Source: Compostibacter hankyongensis
Lineage (GTDB): Bacteria; Bacteroidota; Bacteroidia; Chitinophagales; Chitinophagaceae
NCBI RefSeq assembly: GCF_039541075.1
Contig: NZ_BAABFN010000004.1
Location: 1-64,000 of the forward strand
DNA: 64,000 nt
Reading direction: 5' to 3'
Made by a program: the position numbers and the translations under genes
Part shown: one piece after another, positions 26,162 to 35,900 of the stretch
How positions within the stretch are numbered: the stretch's first letter is position 1
How the letters are laid out: each line of letters opens with the position of its first letter
Notes under the pieces: generated by a model
What the model was told of the DNA's origin: nothing
Database searches by the model: none
Seen by the model: only the letters and a program-made list of their open reading frames with translations

Positions 26162-26436
26162 TTATTTACTTTCTGCAACATCGTAAACCGCGTTGCTTAT
26201 TATTTGTGTGATAAAAGGTGTAGGAATTTGAATAAGTTGTTCTGCCGTAGCCTGAATGCCCGGTCTTTTGCTTTCCATTTAGCTAGCGAATTCACAATGC
26301 TCAGCTGCCTGAGATCACTCAGATATTTTTTCAGAGGTTGAACCAGTGTGGCTTCTGGAACGGGTATTTTTAATAACTGCAACGAATGACGAGCAGTTGC
26401 AACGACGTTGCCTGAGGATTGAAGATGAATAAACAT
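26162..26436 (-). pseudogene. Decayed N-terminus of a C39-like/VKOR protein
   Basis: The frame from 26436 starts 'MFIHLQSSGNVVATARHSLQLLKIPVPEATL', matching the first residues of the 551-residue VKOR fusion (MFSLLHSTQGNLVTTAIHLL...). At about 26262 the homologous reading passes to another frame ('GIQATAEQLIQIPTPFITQI', aligning with 'AIKVQEEKLIELPLPFIVHV') and then stops. The VKOR and thioredoxin parts are absent. With the shared upstream motif at 26578, this indicates duplication of a precursor-plus-VKOR cassette followed by loss of one VKOR copy. Confidence 0.65.
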
Positions 26437-26577
26437 GACCAGGCATTAACAAGGCGAATAACTTGTTTCTCCTCTCCGTAAATAGGTGAGAGGACTGCGG
26501 CTTAGCTCTACTGTTGATTCTTTTCCTCTCTTAATTTAAGAAGTACTTAACAAATGTACAATCTAAAGAACCTTTTG

Positions 26578-26604
26578 TCAATCCTCCATAGGATGATTTT
26601 TAAT
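26578..26604 (-). promoter_or_regulatory. Conserved upstream motif, copy 2
   Basis: TCAATCCTCC followed by ATAGGATGATTTTTAAT, nearly identical to 19491-19516 and placed similarly upstream of the decayed VKOR homologue. An extra hairpin TCCTCTC/GAGAGGA lies between it and the pseudogene start. Confidence 0.4.
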
Positions 26605-26700
26605 ATGGCGGTCCTTCTAAATTGGTTGAAGCTATTGCTCTGTTAGTTTTATACTCTTTTGACTTGTTACGGGTTTCAAAGAAGTCTTTTATTCATTTTA

Positions 26701-27381
26701 TCATTTCTCTTCAGAAATTTTTTTCGCTTCAGAAGCATGTGCCAATGCAACGAGCAGTTCGAAATTTTCAGAACCCAGTTTTTCTCGGATATGCTTTTTG
26801 TGGGTTTTTAGTGTGGTCTTTTCTATAAATAAATCTCGGGCCACTATCTCGTCACTTTTATCGGATGAGACTAATTTTAGCACCTTCTTTTCTCTCGAGG
26901 TAAGCTTATTCAGTTGATTACTCAGGCTAGATTGTATAAGTAAATAAAGCCTCTCTGCCATCTGCGGTAGTGTCTCCATTTGTTTCAGCAGGTGCAGTAT
27001 ACTGATCACTTGCCGAGTTAATCCATCCTTATCATGTGCATATGGAACGGCAGTGCCATAGAGCCAATGCCATTGCCGGTCATTTCTGCCTTTAATACGA
27101 CAAATGCCGGAAGATTCTTTCTGGCCCTTTCGAAATTCTTCACGAATCTTCAACAATCTGATAAAATCATCCGGATGCAGTACCGAAGTGAAAAAGTCAT
27201 TTCCCATCTGCTGCATTTCTACCAGGGTATATCCGGTGCGCTTTTCCATAAAGTTGTTACACCAAGACATAGTTTGTTTTTCATAGTCGAAGATGTAGAT
27301 GAATGCCGGAAGGGTACTTAATATCTTCAGTGAAGGCAAGGTAGAAGATAGATCGGGAGTAGGAGTAGCCCTCTTTTCCAT
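26701..27381 (-). CDS. PAS-LuxR transcriptional regulator
   Basis: From the ATG at 27381 this is a 226-residue protein. A PAS domain occupies ~20-120 ('LPAFIYIFDYEKQTMSWCNNF', 'VLHPDDFIRLLKIREEF', 'RQWHWLYGTAVPYAHDKDG'), followed by a LuxR-type helix-turn-helix ('LTSREKKVLKLVSSDKSDEIVARDLFIEKTTLKTHKKHIREKLG'-type arrangement, ~160-215). It has no receiver domain, so the PAS domain is the sensor, cytoplasmic because no signal or membrane segment is seen. It is the most upstream intact gene of the island on the minus strand and is the best candidate regulator of precursor expression. The PAS ligand cannot be inferred. Confidence 0.85.
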   Translation of the reverse strand: MEKRATPTPDLSSTLPSLKILSTLPAFIYIFDYEKQTMSWCNNFMEKRTGYTLVEMQQMGNDFFTSVLHPDDFIRLLKIREEFRKGQKESSGICRIKGRNDRQWHWLYGTAVPYAHDKDGLTRQVISILHLLKQMETLPQMAERLYLLIQSSLSNQLNKLTSREKKVLKLVSSDKSDEIVARDLFIEKTTLKTHKKHIREKLGSENFELLVALAHASEAKKISEEK

Positions 27382-27760
27382 AAGTAGGATTTTCAGGAAC
27401 AAAACAGGTTTTCCATATGAAGATACACAATTATTTTACAATGTGGGATCTACACACCTCAAATGTGGGAATGATATTATAGATGAGGTGGAAATTTACA
27501 TTAACGCTTGTATTGTGCAGACGAATTCATCTATTCTCACTATCAAACGACGCGAGCTCTTTCTAATACAGAATAATGCTTCGGTAGATACACTTTGGTC
27601 GAAATCTTGGAACAACTAATGAAATTAACATAATTTATATGTTTAATGCTTTATTTTTCATTTCTATAAAAATGTACAATCGTCATAAATTCTATCCCCC
27701 ATACCTATACTAAACAATCCCCTTGCTTCGTTAATCCCTTCAAAGCCGATCCTTTCCGTC
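27382..27760. other. AT-rich non-coding region at the right edge of the island
   Basis: About 380 bp separating the divergent PAS-LuxR gene and the L,D-transpeptidase. Base composition changes from AT-rich to GC-rich close to 27.7 kb, so the right end of the island lies here. I saw no integrase, tRNA gene or clear direct repeat matching the left edge near 11.86 kb. Short open frames on the plus strand look like chance. Confidence 0.4.
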
Positions 27761-28360
27761 ATGTTAAAATATGGTTACCTGCTGGCCGCTCTGACCTTGT
27801 GCTGCAGTTTTGTTCTTCCCGCCCGCCCCGGCGTCTTGGGTCCCGTCCGCGAAAAGAATGCGGGGAAAATAACCGCCGGTCCCGGCGACGGGCGCATCAA
27901 CCCGACCTCCATCGACCCGGACAAGGTGTTTCTGCTGATCGATAAGTCCAGCTACCGCCTCTACCTCTACGAGGATACCCGCCTGCTGAAGATGTACAAG
28001 GTGGTGTTCGGGAGCGACGACCTGAGCGACAAGCGCATGCAGGGCGATAAAAGAACGCCGGAAGGGACCTTTCATATCTCCATGAAGCGGTACGATCGCC
28101 GCTGGAGCCGGTTTATGCTGCTCGACTATCCCAATGCGCAGTCCCTGGCCCGGTTCAATGCCCGCAAAGCGCGGGGCCTCCTGCCCGCAGGGGCCAAACC
28201 AGGTAACGGTATCGGCATCCACGGCGTCCGCCCCGGCGTCCAGCCCGCCATCGATATGCGCATCAACTGGACGGACGGCTGCATCGGCATGAAAAACGCC
28301 GATGTCAACGAGCTGTTCCGCATCGTCAAGACCGGCACGCCCGTCGTGATCCGCCGTTAG
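27761..28360 (+). CDS. L,D-transpeptidase (YkuD domain)
   Basis: A 199-residue exported protein (signal 'LLAALTLCCSFVLPARP') with a YkuD catalytic domain from ~60 to 199: 'DKVFLLIDKSSYRLYLYEDT', 'GDKRTPEGTFHISMK', and the catalytic H-x-(n)-DGCIGM pattern in 'GIHGVRPG...' and 'INWTDGCIGMKNADV'. The Cys nucleophile and the upstream His are intact. Such enzymes crosslink peptidoglycan through meso-diaminopimelate or attach lipoproteins to it in the periplasm. It is a monocistronic GC-rich gene just outside the island. Confidence 0.88.
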   Translation: MLKYGYLLAALTLCCSFVLPARPGVLGPVREKNAGKITAGPGDGRINPTSIDPDKVFLLIDKSSYRLYLYEDTRLLKMYKVVFGSDDLSDKRMQGDKRTPEGTFHISMKRYDRRWSRFMLLDYPNAQSLARFNARKARGLLPAGAKPGNGIGIHGVRPGVQPAIDMRINWTDGCIGMKNADVNELFRIVKTGTPVVIRR

Positions 28361-28510
28361 CGGCCTTCCCGCCGGCCTGCCTCCGCCACCCCGGAACGGG
28401 GCGGCTCCATACTCCCGCGGTCCGCCCCTGTCTCCCCAACAATTATTCCCTTTCTCGCAAATCATTTTCCGCATCCGCATAGTGATTCCCCGCGGGAAGC
28501 CGCACCTTTG

Positions 28511-28557
28511 CCCGGTTTTTATTCCCTTCGGTAGGGACAAGCCGGCTGCGAAGCCGG
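28511..28557 (+). other. Hairpin-rich leader upstream of the iron-type TonB receptor
   Basis: CCCGGT (28511-28516) can pair with the GCCGGG region near 28553-28558, enclosing a TCCC/GGGA hairpin (28523-28537) and CCGGC/GCCGG (28542-28546, 28553-28557) as an alternative. It lies about 30 bp before the chosen ATG at 28590. It lacks B12-box features, so it is not a cobalamin riboswitch. Function unknown. Confidence 0.3.
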
Positions 28558-28589
28558 GAAAATGCCGGATATCTGGTTTTAAAAGGAGC

Positions 28590-31022
28590 ATGAGGAGTAT
28601 TTTACTTATACCTGTATTTTGCGGTATCGCCTTCCTGGCGCAGGCGCAGCAGCCATCGCCGGCCGGCAGCAAGTCCGCCGATAGCCATGCCGCTGCCGCG
28701 ACTTATGCCTGCTACGGCACCGTGAAGCACCCCGACGGGCTTCCCGTGGCCGGGGCCAGTGTCCAGATCGCGGAACTGAACCGGCAGACAGTCAGCGACG
28801 ACGAAGGACGTTTCTCCTTTTCCGGTATCCCCGCAGGACATTACCTGCTGCGGATCAGCCACCTGGGCGACAAAGCCGCGGAGATCCTGCTGGACTTTTC
28901 CGCAAAAAAATCCGTCAGGATCAACGTCACCCTCGAGCCGCAGATCGGCCGGCTGCGGGAGCTGACGGTAGCCGGTAAATCGGAAAACCGCGAGGTGGCC
29001 GACCAGCCCGTAAAAGCCGAGGTGATCAATACCCGGGCGGTGCAGGAGCAACCCTCTACGCTGGTGGAAGTGATGAACCGTACCGCCGGCATCCGTATCC
29101 GCCAGTCCGGGGGACTGGGCGCACCGGCCAACCTCTCCATCAACGGGTTCCAGGGCCGCTCGGTAAAATATTTCCGCGACGGCATCCCCATGGATTACCT
29201 GGGCGCCGCCTACGACATCTCCCTGCTGCCGGTGAACATGCTGGAACGGGTGGAAGTATACAAGGGCGTGCTGCCCGCAAGGCTTGGCGCCGACGCGCTG
29301 GGGGGCGCCGTCAACATGGTCAGCAAGCACGCGCGCGACAAGTCGCTGGAAGCTTCCTACGAAACAGGTTCTTTTAATACCCACCGGGCCGCCCTGAATG
29401 CGTTTTTCCGGGATACCACCACCAAACTCTTTGCCGGCATCAACGCCTTTTACAATTATTCGGACAATAATTATGATGTGGATGTGCTGCTCACTGACCC
29501 GGAAACCGGTAAGCAGGAGGATGATCCTACCCGCGTCAAGCTGTTCCATAACCGTTTCCGGAATTATTTCGGAGAGATCTACGCAGGCGTGTCCGGGACG
29601 AAATGGGCCGATGAGCTGCGCCTCGGTCTTACCGGCTTCCATATCGACCGGCAGGCCCAGTTCGCTCCGGCCATGACCCAGCCTTTCGGGGCGGCGTTCA
29701 ACAGCCAGTATGCGCTGGTGCCCACGCTGCGGTACAAAAAGGCCTTTTTCAATGACAAGCTGCGCCTGGACCAGTTTTTCGCCGTCAACACCCTGCACAT
29801 CAAGCAGGTGGATACTGCGGCGGGTCAATACGACTGGTACGGCCGCTTTACGCCGTCGACCTCGCGCCGGGGAGAGCTTTCCGTCAGGGGCTCGCTGGCA
29901 CAGCTGAACTATTCCTATTACACCTCCCGGAGCCGTCTTTCCTACCGGCTGGGCGACCGGAACACGCTGGACTTTAACATGGTCTTCTCCGGCTTCAAAC
30001 GCGTGGGCCACGATCCGCTGGGCATCACCTTTACCAATACGGGAAAAGATGTGCTGTCGCTTCCCGCACGGTACGACAAGCGGGTGCTGGCGCTGGGCCT
30101 CGAGACCCGCTTCCCGGGAGAAAAGCTCACCAATGATTTTATCGTAAAGCATTTTCACTATACCACCCGGGCTACCGGATCGGACTATGCCGGCGGCGCC
30201 ATCGACTACGACAACAAGAACAGCCAGTGGGGGGCAGCGGAGGCGTTGAAGTTTGAGCTGAACCGCTTTTCTTTTCTGCGGCTTTCCGGGGAAACCACCC
30301 TGCGCCTCCCTGAGCAGGACGAGCTTTTCGGCGACGGCAATATGCATCTGCCCAACCTGGGTCTGAAGCCGGAGCGCAGCATGAACCTGAACCTGGGCTA
30401 CCGCCTGGACCGCCCCGGACAGTTTGCCCTGGAGCTCAACGGCTTTTACCGCCGCACCAAGAACATGATCCTGCAGGTACCTTATAATTTCCTGTATACG
30501 CAAAGCCAGAACATACAGCAGGTGAAAGGTCTCGGTATAGAGGCGGATGTCCGCGTAAAGCTGCTGGACTGGCTGGAAGCCAACGGCAACGTTACCTACC
30601 AGGACATGCGGCTTTTCAATACCGGCAATCCCGGCACGGAAGACGCCCGCCTTCGGAATACGCCTTATTTCTTTGCCAACGCGGGTCTGGAAGCCTCCCT
30701 GGGGAAGGTCCTGCTGAAGAACGACCGCCTGAAGATATACTGGCATTTCCTGTTTGTCCGGGAATATTACCTGGATGTGGTACCCAAAGACAAGGAGCCG
30801 GACGGTTTTCTCGGACTCTGGGGGAAAGCGCAGTTCGATGCCCCTAACATCATCCCCAACCAGAGCGTGCATACCGCCGGCTTTGTATACAGCCCGTCCG
30901 GAAAAGGGTTTTCGCTGGGCTTCCAGGTGAAGGATATTTTTGATGTGCCGGTGTACGACAATTTTAAAATACAGAATGCCGGGCGCAGCTTTTACGTGAA
31001 ACTCAATTACAGCATACCCTGA
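28590..31022 (+). CDS. TonB-dependent receptor, siderophore/iron type
   Basis: From the ATG at 28590, preceded by AAAAGGAG, the protein is 810 residues with a signal peptide (MRSILLIPVFCGIAFLAQAQ). A carboxypeptidase-like regulatory domain (~35-120, 'GTVKHPDGLPVAGASVQIAELN') precedes the plug ('PSTLVEVMNRTAGIRIRQSGG', 'YFRDGIPMDYLG', 'LGADALGGAVNMVSKHA'). The 22-strand barrel then runs to a terminal aromatic-bearing strand ('SFYVKLNYSIP'). It heads an operon with a DUF4374 lipoprotein and a PepSY protein, a combination usual for xenosiderophore or haem uptake in Bacteroidota. The substrate is not determinable from sequence. Confidence 0.88.
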   Translation: MRSILLIPVFCGIAFLAQAQQPSPAGSKSADSHAAAATYACYGTVKHPDGLPVAGASVQIAELNRQTVSDDEGRFSFSGIPAGHYLLRISHLGDKAAEILLDFSAKKSVRINVTLEPQIGRLRELTVAGKSENREVADQPVKAEVINTRAVQEQPSTLVEVMNRTAGIRIRQSGGLGAPANLSINGFQGRSVKYFRDGIPMDYLGAAYDISLLPVNMLERVEVYKGVLPARLGADALGGAVNMVSKHARDKSLEASYETGSFNTHRAALNAFFRDTTTKLFAGINAFYNYSDNNYDVDVLLTDPETGKQEDDPTRVKLFHNRFRNYFGEIYAGVSGTKWADELRLGLTGFHIDRQAQFAPAMTQPFGAAFNSQYALVPTLRYKKAFFNDKLRLDQFFAVNTLHIKQVDTAAGQYDWYGRFTPSTSRRGELSVRGSLAQLNYSYYTSRSRLSYRLGDRNTLDFNMVFSGFKRVGHDPLGITFTNTGKDVLSLPARYDKRVLALGLETRFPGEKLTNDFIVKHFHYTTRATGSDYAGGAIDYDNKNSQWGAAEALKFELNRFSFLRLSGETTLRLPEQDELFGDGNMHLPNLGLKPERSMNLNLGYRLDRPGQFALELNGFYRRTKNMILQVPYNFLYTQSQNIQQVKGLGIEADVRVKLLDWLEANGNVTYQDMRLFNTGNPGTEDARLRNTPYFFANAGLEASLGKVLLKNDRLKIYWHFLFVREYYLDVVPKDKEPDGFLGLWGKAQFDAPNIIPNQSVHTAGFVYSPSGKGFSLGFQVKDIFDVPVYDNFKIQNAGRSFYVKLNYSIP

Positions 31023-31121
31023 ATTTTTCAGGATGAAACCTGGCATGACGATATCTATCGCATAAGGATATATTAATATGCAAGGTCCTATATGATCACT
31101 AAAAAGATAAAAAACTAACAG

Positions 31122-32384
31122 ATGAAACAATTGCGCAGCTTCAATCGTAGGTCCTTCCCCGTTATCCTGTCGGTTATGGCGGCAGGACTTTTATGTCTCG
31201 CCACAGCCTGCTCAAAAAGCGACAATGATACCCCGCCTCCGGATGACGGCAACGGCAGTGGGAATGAAAGATATGTGCTGATGACCACCTCCGGCCCCTT
31301 TGGGTCCAGCGTAGAGGGCGGATATTTCGGTACTTTTGACGGCCTGCCTTCCGGCAATATCAGCAACATCAGCAAAAATTCCCTGCAGATCGCGCAGGCC
31401 TTCGGATTCCGCGCCTATGGCAGCTGGTTCTTTAACCAATACAGCACCTCGGGCCAGGAAGGTCTGCAGAAATATACCGTTTCGGCCGACGGCAAGATCT
31501 CCGAAGCCGGTTTTATCCCCAATGCCCAGCCTTCTTACCTGGTGGTGGATGAAACCCACGGCTTTTATCTTGATCCTGAGCGGGGGCTCTTAAAGATACA
31601 GACCTTTAATCCCAATAGCATGCAGCGTACCGGGGAGATCGACCTCTCCTCGCTGAAAAAGGACGGCATCGAATACCAGGTCATCGGTAAGCATACCCTG
31701 GCCGCCAAGGAAGGGAAGCTCTATGCCGGCATCACCTACGGCACCCTGGCCAAGCAGGGTTACGGGGACGATGTGGTGGACTACGTGGAATTCGCCGTGA
31801 TCGATATCGCCAGCGGCAAGCTGGAAAAAACCATCAAATACGACGGTTTGAAAAACATCGGCTGGGGCTCCAGCGGCAATAAGATGTGGACGCTTGGCGA
31901 CGACGGCGCCTTGTATTTCTATGCTACCGATCTGGGCAACGCCTTTAAAAGCTCCTCCATCATCCGTATCAAAAAAGGAGAAACAGATTTCGATCACAGC
32001 TGGATACTCAAAGCCAACGACTATCAGCAGAAGAGCACCTTTGCCACCGCACTGGTAAAAGACGGGAAGCTGTATACCGAGTTTGCGTCCGAGCCGCTTG
32101 CGGCAGATTTCAGCAATCTTCAAAACATCATCTGGGAATATTATGTGATCGACCTGGCTACCGGGGAGCGGACCAAGATAAAAGGCATGCCCAAGGTATT
32201 CTATGCCTGGGGCTCCAATGATGCCATCACGGAAATAGACGGCAAGATATACTTCTGGGTGAGCAATCCCGCAGAGAAGTACGAAGGTTATTATGTGCTC
32301 GACAAGGACGATACGGCAAAGCCCGTCTTCAATGTCACCGATGGCGGTATGATCTGGGGCTTTGTCAAGCTGAGCGGAAAATAA
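31122..32384 (+). CDS. DUF4374 lipoprotein
   Basis: A 420-residue lipoprotein with lipobox 'LCLATAC' near residue 28, then an acidic/proline linker (DNDTPPPDDGNGSG) and a DUF4374 beta-propeller: 'LMTTSGPFGSSVEGGYFGTFDG', 'GFRAYGSWFFNQYSTSG', 'LKNIGWGSSGNKMWTLGDDG' and 'AWGSNDAITEIDGKIYFWVSN'. DUF4374 proteins accompany TonB receptors and are thought to be surface or periplasmic siderophore/haem-binding partners. It lies 100 bp after the receptor and 52 bp before the PepSY gene. Confidence 0.85.
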   Translation: MKQLRSFNRRSFPVILSVMAAGLLCLATACSKSDNDTPPPDDGNGSGNERYVLMTTSGPFGSSVEGGYFGTFDGLPSGNISNISKNSLQIAQAFGFRAYGSWFFNQYSTSGQEGLQKYTVSADGKISEAGFIPNAQPSYLVVDETHGFYLDPERGLLKIQTFNPNSMQRTGEIDLSSLKKDGIEYQVIGKHTLAAKEGKLYAGITYGTLAKQGYGDDVVDYVEFAVIDIASGKLEKTIKYDGLKNIGWGSSGNKMWTLGDDGALYFYATDLGNAFKSSSIIRIKKGETDFDHSWILKANDYQQKSTFATALVKDGKLYTEFASEPLAADFSNLQNIIWEYYVIDLATGERTKIKGMPKVFYAWGSNDAITEIDGKIYFWVSNPAEKYEGYYVLDKDDTAKPVFNVTDGGMIWGFVKLSGK

Positions 32385-32436
32385 ATGTTTCCCGGCATGC
32401 GGTCCCGGCGGGGCCCTGCCGAAAAAAAACAACGTC

Positions 32437-33627
32437 ATGCAACCGGTAAAAAGCGCAAGAAGATGGTTCTGGTGGCACAAATGGACCAGCCTTATCTGTA
32501 CGGTGTTCCTGCTGCTCCTCTGCATTACGGGGCTGCCCCTGGTATTCCAGGAAGAGATCGAAGAATGGACCAGCCAGGCAAAGGAAATATCGGACGTTCC
32601 GGAGGGCACCCCTGAGGCCAGTCTCGATACCCTGCTGCAAAAAGCCGCCGCCGTATACCCTGGCCGGGTGATCCGCTATGCTTTCTGGGACCGGAAGGAA
32701 CATCCGCACCAGATCACCATGGATGCCGCGCCGGCCATGAATGCGCCGGTAGACAGCAGCCGGTACATAGTGCTGGACAACCGGACCGGCGAGGTGCTGG
32801 ATCGTCCCAATCCGAATCAGGGCTTTATGTATGTGATGCTGGAGCTGCATACCGAGATGTTTGCCGGTCCGGGCGGCAAGCTTTTCCTGGGGCTGATGGG
32901 GATATTGTTTGTCGTGGCGATTATCTCCGGCTTTATGCTGTATGGCCCCATCATGAAGAAATATGATTTCGGCATGATCCGGCAGCAGCGCTCCCGGCGG
33001 CTCCGCTGGCTGGATATGCACAACCTGCTGGGGATCGTGACGATGACCTGGATGCTGGTGGTGGGGTTTACCGGCGTCATCAATACGCTTTCGGATGTGA
33101 TCCGTGCCATGTGGCAGCGGGGGCAGCTGGCCGAGATGGTAGCGCCCTATAAAAATGAGCCGCCGCTTAGCGGTACGCTCAGCTCCGTGGACGCCGCCGT
33201 AAAAAAGGTACAGGATGCTGCACCGCACATGGAACCCTCGCTGGTGGCTTTTCCGGGAACCATTTTTTCGAGCAACCACCATTACGCGATATTTCTGAAA
33301 GGCACTACGCCCGTCACCTCCCGGCTGCTGATGCCCGCGCTGATCGACGCCAAAACGGGAGCATTAACCGATATGCGGAAAATGCCCTGGTATGTAAATA
33401 CGCTGTTCTTGTCGGAGCCGCTGCATTTCGGGGACTACGGGGGCCTTCCCCTGAAGATACTCTGGGCGCTGCTCGACCTGGCTACCATTGTGGTGCTGAT
33501 CAGCGGGCTATACCTGTGGTTTGCCCGTATGAAGGCTACCCGCCATCAGCTGGCCCGCTTTGAAAGCGCCGCGGATACGATGGATATACCATCACCGGCA
33601 TTAAGCACGGCCGGCGAAACGGTTTAA
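32437..33627 (+). CDS. PepSY-domain inner-membrane protein
   Basis: A 396-residue PepSY-associated transmembrane protein. It starts with the typical 'RRWFWWHKWTSLICTVFLLLL' first helix, then has a periplasmic loop, a second helix ('LFLGLMGILFVVAIISGFMLY'), a charged cytoplasmic loop ('RSRRLRWLDMHNLLGIVTMTW') and a last helix ('ILWALLDLATIVVLISGLYLW'). His residues in 'ELHTEM' and 'DMHNLLG' match positions that may ligate haem in related reductases. In iron-uptake operons these proteins probably reduce ferric siderophores at the inner membrane. Confidence 0.88.
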   Translation: MQPVKSARRWFWWHKWTSLICTVFLLLLCITGLPLVFQEEIEEWTSQAKEISDVPEGTPEASLDTLLQKAAAVYPGRVIRYAFWDRKEHPHQITMDAAPAMNAPVDSSRYIVLDNRTGEVLDRPNPNQGFMYVMLELHTEMFAGPGGKLFLGLMGILFVVAIISGFMLYGPIMKKYDFGMIRQQRSRRLRWLDMHNLLGIVTMTWMLVVGFTGVINTLSDVIRAMWQRGQLAEMVAPYKNEPPLSGTLSSVDAAVKKVQDAAPHMEPSLVAFPGTIFSSNHHYAIFLKGTTPVTSRLLMPALIDAKTGALTDMRKMPWYVNTLFLSEPLHFGDYGGLPLKILWALLDLATIVVLISGLYLWFARMKATRHQLARFESAADTMDIPSPALSTAGETV

Positions 33628-33636
33628 AAAACGGCT

Positions 33637-33822
33637 ATGAACCGATCTCAAAATTCTTTCCTGAAGCTCTGGGGCATACCGCTGCTCCTGGCCGCGCTGA
33701 CCCTCCTGGGTCTGCTTTCCGCACTGCTTGGCGACGGCCTCTGGGATGCATTGTCCTGGACCGCGCTGGCGATACCGGTGCTGGTACTCTGCCGGTATGT
33801 TTTTGGCCGGCAACGGGCCTGA
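33637..33822 (+). CDS. Small two-helix membrane protein at the end of the iron operon
   Basis: A 61-residue protein beginning 9 bp after the PepSY stop. It has two hydrophobic stretches ('LWGIPLLLAALTLLGLLSALLG' and 'DALSWTALAIPVLVLCRYVFG') and a basic C-terminus. Small proteins of this size commonly end PepSY operons in Bacteroidota. It probably assists the PepSY protein; no motif gives a function. Confidence 0.65.
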   Translation: MNRSQNSFLKLWGIPLLLAALTLLGLLSALLGDGLWDALSWTALAIPVLVLCRYVFGRQRA

Positions 33823-33843
33823 GCAACGCGGAGGTGCGAAAAA

Positions 33844-33874
33844 AGCGTTTTTATCCGGGAATAACGGAAACGCT
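33844..33874. terminator. Bidirectional terminator between the iron operon and acs
   Basis: AGCGTTT at 33844-33850 pairs with AAACGCT at 33868-33874, with an inner CCG/CGG. On the minus strand the stem is followed by TTTTTT (complement of 33838-33843), ending acs; it can also end the plus-strand operon. Confidence 0.6.
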
Positions 33875-33894
33875 TATATTCAACAAGTAGCGGC

Positions 33895-35832
<1,938 letters not shown>

Positions 35833-35900
35833 GACTTTGCCTTTTATTTTGAGAGATGAGCAAAAGGAGCTTAAATGTAAAAAAAATTTTAAACAGGCTC

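Noticed and set aside
27299..27619. 106-residue plus-strand frame at the right edge of the island
   Set aside because: Its first part is antisense to the PAS-LuxR gene and the rest is AT-rich sequence with no recognisable protein features.
28511..28592. Cobalamin riboswitch upstream of the TonB receptor
   Set aside because: The conserved B12-box elements are missing, and the operon (DUF4374, PepSY) points to iron and not B12.
28602..31130. An 842-residue open frame antisense to the TonB receptor
   Set aside because: The plus strand encodes a receptor with signal, plug and barrel features; the antisense frame is an artefact of third-position GC bias.
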